From: Pyxicephalus adspersus
Lineage: Eukaryota > Chordata > Amphibia > Anura > Pyxicephalidae
Direction: 5' to 3'
Assembly: GCF_032062135.1 (NCBI RefSeq)
Contig: NC_092859.1
Coordinates: 66,916,116 to 66,980,115 of the forward strand
Length of the DNA stretch: 64,000 nt
A program made the position numbers and the translations under genes. This document shows positions 58,261 through 64,000 of the stretch, one piece after another (position 1 is the first letter of the stretch; each line of letters opens with the position of its first letter). Below the pieces are notes generated by a model that saw nothing but the letters and a program-made list of their open reading frames with translations, ran no database searches and had not been told where the DNA came from.

Positions 58261-58971
58261 TATATATAACTGATGTTTTCTATAATACAGTATGTATTAT
58301 ATACATATATAAAAAAAAAGTAATTTTTTACACTATGTTTTGTGCTAAAGTTTCAATGGGATTTTCATTTGTGGTTATATAGATATATGTACATATATAT
58401 AAAAATGTATGTGTTGTGTACATTGAATAGGTCATACTTCTTTAAGCACCCCCCACTGTTAGCACAATTTAGCCACACTCACAATTTGTGATTAACCACC
58501 TGGGCGTTACACTGATGTCTGGATTTCTGTACCAAAAGCGGTACACTGTTTTACATGAGTCCAACGTCACATACCTATAGACAGAACCACATAAATATAT
58601 TTTGTATTATTTTGTATTGGATTGGATACAGGACTTTGTATTGAATCCAATACAAAATATTTGAATTTCCTGCTACGACCCCTGTCGACAGGCGTATGCA
58701 CTGACATCATCAGCAATCGCCGAGGGACACGTACGCGAATGCCGAATGTTCTAATTCTTTCCGTACTTCCATGCAAAAAGCGTTACATTTTTTGCATGGA
58801 AATTTACTTTAGATTGTAGGCTATAATTCTTAGGCATAACTCACTGAAATATGTCCAAAATTTAATAAATTTAATAATAAACTTTAAAAAAAATGTTTAT
58901 AAAACATTATAAAAAAAAAATCTTAAAAAAAAAACAAATTGTGCATAATGTAATGTAACTGTACAGTAGCT

Positions 58972-58975
<4 letters not shown>

Positions 58976-59006
<31 letters not shown>
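58976..59006. repeat. (TA)n microsatellite
   Basis: About 30 bp within piggyBac-type copy A. Confidence 0.93.
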
Positions 59007-59008
<2 letters not shown>

Positions 59009-59143
59009 GAATTTCCCGCCCCACCTCCACCCCGCACCAACGCTTGCAGCGACGTCACCAGGAAACCCCAGAGATCGTCACTGCACACGCCAGGTGAAGA
59101 CTGAAGAGAGAAGACGTCTCCGGACGTCTTTTTTTTCAGTTGT

Positions 59144-59181
59144 AATCCGATTGTCATACAATGTTGTATGACAATCGGATT
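59144..59181. repeat. 17-bp perfect hairpin
   Basis: AATCCGATTGTCATACA at 59144-59160 and its complement at 59165-59181, loop of four bases. Confidence 0.95.
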
Positions 59182-60697
59182 GCACTGTAACGCGTGTTTT
59201 TATTTTTAGCTACCCCGAACCTGATTCGGTGTAACGATTGTAGCAAGTTTTCTTACTCCCAACCAGGTTCGGGCTAACTGCCCAGTTGGTTAAATTAATC
59301 TTTTGTTTACGGTACCCGGGGGGTTCCCTCTTTTACAATCCTGGCAATGCCTGTTTTCACTTCTAAAATACATGTAGTCCCCGGGTTAAGGAAATCCGAC
59401 ATACGGACCTCTTCTAGATACAAACGGGGCTTCCCTGTTCGCTGTGTGCAGAATGGAGGCTGAAGGGGGAGGGGCGGTTTGTCTTACAAAAGAAATCTTT
59501 TACTAAACACAGCTGAGGTTGTGGGTGATCTTAGGGGGTAAGCTCTTTCTTCAGCTTCTTGTAATTCTTTAACAACCGAGACTGAAACTCTGCAGTTGTT
59601 TCTTTTTGCATATCAAAGCACAGCTTGCTCCAGAAGTTAATGAATGTCTAGGGTCCATAAAGATTTTTTTTTTTTTTTTTGCTTTGTTTGTGATTAACTC
59701 ACAGTGAGGATATTTTTACAGTAATTGACACCACACTGCCTAATAATATGTTGAGACAAACATCTGTCCTGCATTTATTAAAATAATGTACCTGTTCCGA
59801 CTTACATATAAATTCATCTTAAGAACCAACCTACAGTCCCTATTTCGTATGAAACCCAGGGAATACCTGTACAGGACAGAATATAGACACAGGATATAGA
59901 ATCTGATAACAAAGTTCAAATTGTAAGATGGGAATGTCACATTATAAAAATTCTGCTCTTGTTTTGCAATCGCATTTTTAGCTCCTACACTTATGCCACT
60001 AGCACAAGTTGACTAGAAACACCCCCACCTCCATGTATATACTAAAAACATGGAAAATATAATATAACACTTTTTGATGTATATTTAAAAGTAAATTACT
60101 TATACAGCAAAAAAATCTTTGGAGAACCAGAATGACTACTGTATGATTTATCTGCGTCTTTAATTATATATCAGCTAGCTGACCTAGAAACTTTTCACTA
60201 ACTCTCTCCAACAGATTTCTTAATCATATATCCACCCAAACTACTAATTATGAACATTACTGAACTGACAAAAAATAAACAAGGTGTTCATACTATAGAC
60301 ATGACTCACTGTTCTGTTTAGTCTTTTAAAATTTTCTAATTTTTCTTCTATTTAACTTGCATCATTAATGCATTATTTAAACAAGGACCAAAAGGACACA
60401 TAAACACTGATAAAATCAGGTAGAATCCAATGATAGGTTTGAAAAGATATTTTTGTTGCAGAATAAGTATTCAGGTTATGCACTGAAAATTCATTAAAGA
60501 AGAGATTAGTGGTTAATCTCCTGGGCGGTTCATTTCTCTCCGGATTTATATGTCTAAAAGTGGTACATTGTTTTACATGAAAATTTATGTTACAGTATAA
60601 TATAATAGTATGAGTAAAATAAAGTTTGAAACACAAAATCATGTCAAAATAATAATATAAATACCTTTTTAAAAAAAAATTCAAAAAAATATATATA

Positions 60698-60923
60698 CCG
60701 TATTTTTCGGCGTATAAGACGCTCCGGCCTATAAGACGCACCCAATTTTAAAGGAGGAAAATCTAGAAAAAAAAGATTCTGAACCAAATACTGTAGTAAA
60801 ATATTTTATATAGTATGAAATTTTAAAAAATTTTTTTAACTGTGTTCGCTGTATAAGACGCACCCACTTTTCTCCCCCAGTTTTGGGGAAGAAAAAGTGC
60901 GTCTTATACGCCGAAAAATACGG
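60698..60923. mobile_element. TA-flanked MITE with CCGTATTTTTCGG termini, nested in copy B
   Basis: 226 bp. Left end CCGTATTTTTCGGCGTATAA then GACGC; the right end is its exact complement over at least 25 bp. TA on both sides (60696-60697 and 60924-60925). 'TATAAGACGCACCC' also recurs inside near both ends. The near-perfect termini suggest the most recent insertion in this cluster. Confidence 0.93.
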
Positions 60924-61228
60924 TAAATAAATATTATTCTCATACTATTATATTATACTGTAAAATAAATTTTGATGAAAGACAATGGACCGCATTTAGA
61001 CATATGAATCCACTGCATTGCATTTAATATAGTTATTTTGTATTGAATGCAATACAAAATAATTTAAAATTCCCGCCACTCCCCCAGCGCAACGGCCGCA
61101 CGCACCGGGAATTCCCGGGTGACTCATCAGATGTAGAGGACCCCAGTAGGAGGATGCCAGAGGACGGGGATAGCGAAGAAGGATGCTGGCAGACCAGGTA
61201 ACTTAGGTTTAATAATTGTTTTTCATTG

Positions 61229-61288
61229 TTTTAGCTACCCCGAGTGTTACCGTTGTAGCTAAAACGGTAACACTCGGGGTAGCTAAAA
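61229..61288. repeat. 26-bp perfect hairpin in copy B
   Basis: The stem is 61229-61254 and 61263-61288, containing AGCTACCCCGAGTGTTACCG and its complement, with an eight-base loop (gtagctaa). In copy A the homologous place reads 'agctaccccgaacctgattcggtgt', where pairing is much shorter. Confidence 0.96.
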
Positions 61289-61779
61289 ATGGTTACCACT
61301 GGGGAAGTTAAATTTAAGCCTTTTGGGCTTGTGTGCCTTGCATTGGTCCAAGCTGTTTACTTCTCATGCAATCAAATATGAATGCAAATACAGCTTGAAG
61401 CAACTCAGAACAAGGTCAGAAGCATGTCAGCTGGAACTCAAAACATTTCACAATCAAATACATTTATGCAGCATTTGTCCCATTGTCTTACTCTAAAAGC
61501 TAAACATGAGGTAAACAGGTAAATGCAGAGATGGAATACATACAACTCTGTTTTGTATGACAGAGGAGTGGTATTTCCATGAACTTGCTGTAATACTACT
61601 GACAGGTCTTGACTCTCCCCCAAATTGAGACTGGACACTGAAAAGAAAAACAGCAGATTATGGTACCAAAAATGAAGCAATACTTTTATAAATCTTTTGT
61701 AGCAATGTAGCAATAGATGAATAAAGTTTTTTTTTTTAATTGGCTACACTGTCATTCCCTGTGCATATGGCTAAAATGT

Positions 61780-62300
61780 TAAAGGGATCCTCTTACAAAG
61801 TCAAACACTTCTGTAATTTGACTCTCAAATAGGCTACTTTTTCCTGACTCATAGGCTGCATACTTGCTCTGGGGCAGTGAAACTCAAACCTATTGACTTG
61901 ATTACTGCCTGTCAGTGGAATTAATATGTGGCTCATAAGTAAATAATTGACCTTATTTGTCAACACCTTCATATTTTTATATAATGCACATCATATTAAA
62001 AGAGTGATATTAATCACTTAACCTCCCACACCTAACTTCCAACCCACTCTAATTAAAGCATAACTTACCGCTATAGATGGAAAGTGTCCATCCCTCTGTG
62101 ATCTTAGTCAGTCCCGCGCTGTCCTGTCTTCCTTCTTCTTCCCAGTACAGACTGGACACTGGGTGCTGCCATCTTCTTCCTTCTTCTGCTGGCATCTCCC
62201 GATCTCACACTGTGCAGGTTCAAGATCGAGTGACGCAACTTTTACGCATGTAAATGTACAAAAAATTATCGATCCCACTGCAAATGCTCATTTTACATTT
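61780..62300. repeat. Repeat related to the 1915-2460 element
   Basis: Shares 'gatctcac..tg(t/c)gcag' and the 'ctgggtgctgccatctt' region (compare the complement of 2310-2330, 'agatggtggcgcccag'). 'ttaaag' at 61781 may be the left end. Confidence 0.4.
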
Positions 62301-62949
62301 CAGGAAGGCCCCTTTTGCACATGCTCTATCTTGGACAGCCTGTAGTTTCCATGGATACGTGACAAAAAATGTTTTTTCTTCATTATATAAAAATGTTAGC
62401 TATTTCCCCAGTAATAGGCCTAAAGTGTTTACATAGCTGTACAAAAACCTGAAAATTCAAAAAGTAGATGAATTCAGGTCTGCAGCTAATAGCAACTGGT
62501 GCATGGATCTGAAAATGCAAACGCGATTCCTTAAATGAGGCATTCAGTTTGACAATTGCCACAAGACGTGGGTGTGCCCGTAACTACAAAATCACCTTCT
62601 TCTTCGTATGTTTGATAGGAATCAAGCTGCTACTTGAACAAAGCAGGTTCTAGGACAATTGCCAGTAAATATCAGTAAACAATGGTATTAGTGTTCAGAG
62701 ATGACTCATTAGTAAGAAGCTCGTCTACAGGCAGTTTGGTTGGACATGTCTTTAGCCTGATCACATGACATAGCGCACATAGAGCTTTATCACTCTTTAT
62801 CACTTCTCTGGTGCTGGATGGCCCCTTAATGATGCAGTTGTCAGTGTTAATATCTGCATCCTCATATGTGACTGCACTAACAGGATGTTTTCAGTCTACC
62901 CTGTTAAATTGTGCAGACATTTTTAACATGGACCCCTTGAAATGACTTC

Positions 62950-63122
62950 CAGTAAGCAGCGTGCCTCATACACTGGTGGCCACTAGGAGAGAAGAAAGTC
63001 ACCTATTACAGATAGCCAAAAAATAGTATTGGTGTCTATTACACTGACCTGAGAGTCACACATTGCTCATTGCTCAAGAAACCCCTAGCAACCTCTGGAG
63101 GAACCTTGGTTGAGAAACACTG
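62950..63122 (-). mobile_element. hAT element, CAGTGTTTCTCAACC family, minus orientation
   Basis: Ends 'ggaaccttggttgagaaacactg' at 63122, complement of the start of the 36414 element, preceded by 'cattgctcaagaaacccctagcaacctctgg'. The left border is unclear. Confidence 0.72.
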
Positions 63123-64000
63123 CCCTAGAAGATAAAAGAGTAAGGACGTATAGGAGTGGAAAGAAATTACAGCAGAGGACAGTACTGGAGAGAAGTCGAG
63201 CATTGCAAACAGAGCTACAGAAACATGTTTTTACTTTAAAATAAATTTAGGAAAATGCTATTTTATTTGCAAGTGTTGCTTATAATGTAATCATTTTAAT
63301 GGTTTTGGGAGTATTTACGTTTATGTCATAGATGGAACATATAAGAACACTAGTATAAGAGTACTAGTCTTAGACCATATGATAATTTACTGTTCATTTG
63401 TTCTGTATGCTAGTAAATGTGTCAATTAAAAGTTTAACATTTGCTGCAAGCCCTTGTGCTCAATAAATCAGATTGAATCTGTAGTGTCTCCAATTGCCTG
63501 CAGCTACGGTGTCATAAGGTATATTATATATCCTAGTCCTGTACCAATTTCTATGCAAATTAATTAAACTCTTAAAGCATTTCTTTTTACTGACTATAAA
63601 AAAAATATCACAGAAACATAATTAGCAAATTTTCATATAATCAATTTCATAATGTCATTTTATGATTTGTTAGCAATGAGATTAAAGGAAAACAGTAACA
63701 TATTTTAAAAGAACAGATAATTAATTATATATTATAATTGTAATATTTTCAAAGATCTGTAGATTCTAGAGCTGTCTACATTGGAACAATCATGTACCCC
63801 TTTTTCTTTATTATGGAGAGCATACACCTTTCTTTCCAGGACACCAAAGTGAATACTTCACACTGCCTGTTTTTTACTTATCAGTTGCAGTGTGGTGTGG
63901 GGCCTGCAGAGTGTTCTCTGCATAACGCAACAGAAAACATTACGATATAGGAGTATATATGACAGGTTTATTTCTCCTCCAAACATTTTTTATTTACATT

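Larger units (their letters stand above)
58492..59293. mobile_element. Non-autonomous piggyBac-type element, copy A
   Basis: 802 bp between TTAA at 58492-58495 and 59290-59293; ends TTAACCACCTGGGCG and (complement) TTAACCAACTGGGC. Shares with copy B the 'gtacactgttttacatga' block, the 'gtattgaat.caatacaaaa' palindrome, GC-rich middle and 'ttagctaccccga' region. Includes a (TA)n tract at 58976-59006 and a perfect 17-bp hairpin at 59144-59181. Confidence 0.87.
60513..61311. mobile_element. Non-autonomous piggyBac-type element, copy B
   Basis: 799 bp between TTAA at 60513-60516 and 61308-61311; left end TTAATCTCCTGGGCGG, right end (complement) TTAACTTCCCCAGTGG. Same internal plan as copy A but interrupted by the element at 60698-60923, so the original was about 570 bp. 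Carries a 26-bp perfect hairpin near its right end. Confidence 0.87.
48393..64000 (+). other. SH3RF2 intron after the first coding exon, incomplete
   Basis: At least 15.6 kb. I searched for an SH3-coding exon (ALYNF/ALCNY-type start) and saw none, so the next exon lies outside. Transposons in it are listed separately. The stretches 48400-52000, 53760-56570, 56800-58490 and 59300-60510 show AT-rich sequence, TA microsatellites (51340-51375, 51700-51714) and chance open frames only. Confidence 0.8.
61312..64000. other. Right-hand end of the window, intron
   Basis: Contains a diffuse repeat at 61780-62300 with GC-rich 'ctgggtgctgccatcttc' and 'cccgatctcacactgtgcagg' motifs related to 2210-2330, and a hAT end at 62950-63122. 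The rest is AT-rich without a recognised exon. Confidence 0.6.

Noticed and set aside
1..64000. CRISPR arrays, bacterial operons, phage or toxin-antitoxin systems
   Set aside because: The tandem arrays have no unique spacers, and the genes have introns and vertebrate identities; this is vertebrate DNA.

Overview
This is a eukaryotic, AT-rich, intron- and repeat-dominated window from a vertebrate, most likely an anuran amphibian (frog). The evidence is two recognisable vertebrate genes with proper splice sites, plus a repeat mix typical of frogs: CR1- and L2-type LINEs, a Tc1 element, piggyBac and many TTAA-flanked short elements, hAT derivatives, a Helitron and a tyrosine-recombinase retrotransposon. 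There are no bacterial-style operons, rRNA or CRISPR arrays.

Genes. On the minus strand, three coding exons of GRXCR2 (a hair-bundle cysteine-rich protein) are visible: exon 1 at 8190-8522, exon 2 at 3938-4129 and exon 3 at 1-165. Exon 3 is cut by the window edge a few codons before the expected stop. All junctions are in phase 0, and together they encode 230 residues. On the plus strand, 47980-48392 is the first coding exon of SH3RF2 (POSH-family RING E3 ligase). It has a complete C3HC4 RING and a phase-0 donor. Its SH3-coding exons lie beyond the right edge. The divergent GRXCR2/SH3RF2 arrangement matches the order I know from human 5q32, which supports both calls.

Layout. 1-8.5 kb is GRXCR2 with two introns carrying short repeats. 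8.5-48 kb is the GRXCR2-SH3RF2 interval (it may include a non-coding SH3RF2 first exon) and is a dense transposon graveyard. It holds a 9.5-10.1 kb foldback, a CR1 LINE with a foldback inserted (15.9-17.8), a Tc1 element with long inverted repeats (19.8-21.4), and a stack at 23.1-27.6 kb of CR1 broken by piggyBac, L2 and a hAT element. It also holds a tandem duplication (28.5-29.1), a DIRS/Ngaro-like retrotransposon (31-33.2), a Helitron remnant (37.7-39.6) and an element beside a GATA microsatellite (41.9-42.6). 48.4-64 kb is SH3RF2 intron with two related piggyBac-type non-autonomous elements, one carrying another transposon inside it, and a GC-rich LTR-like block at 53 kb.

All transposon coding regions I could read are broken by frameshifts, deletions or active-site substitutions. 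I found no convincing new gene system. The most informative observations concern nested insertions with readable target-site duplications, internal tandem arrays inside transposons, and strong hairpins.
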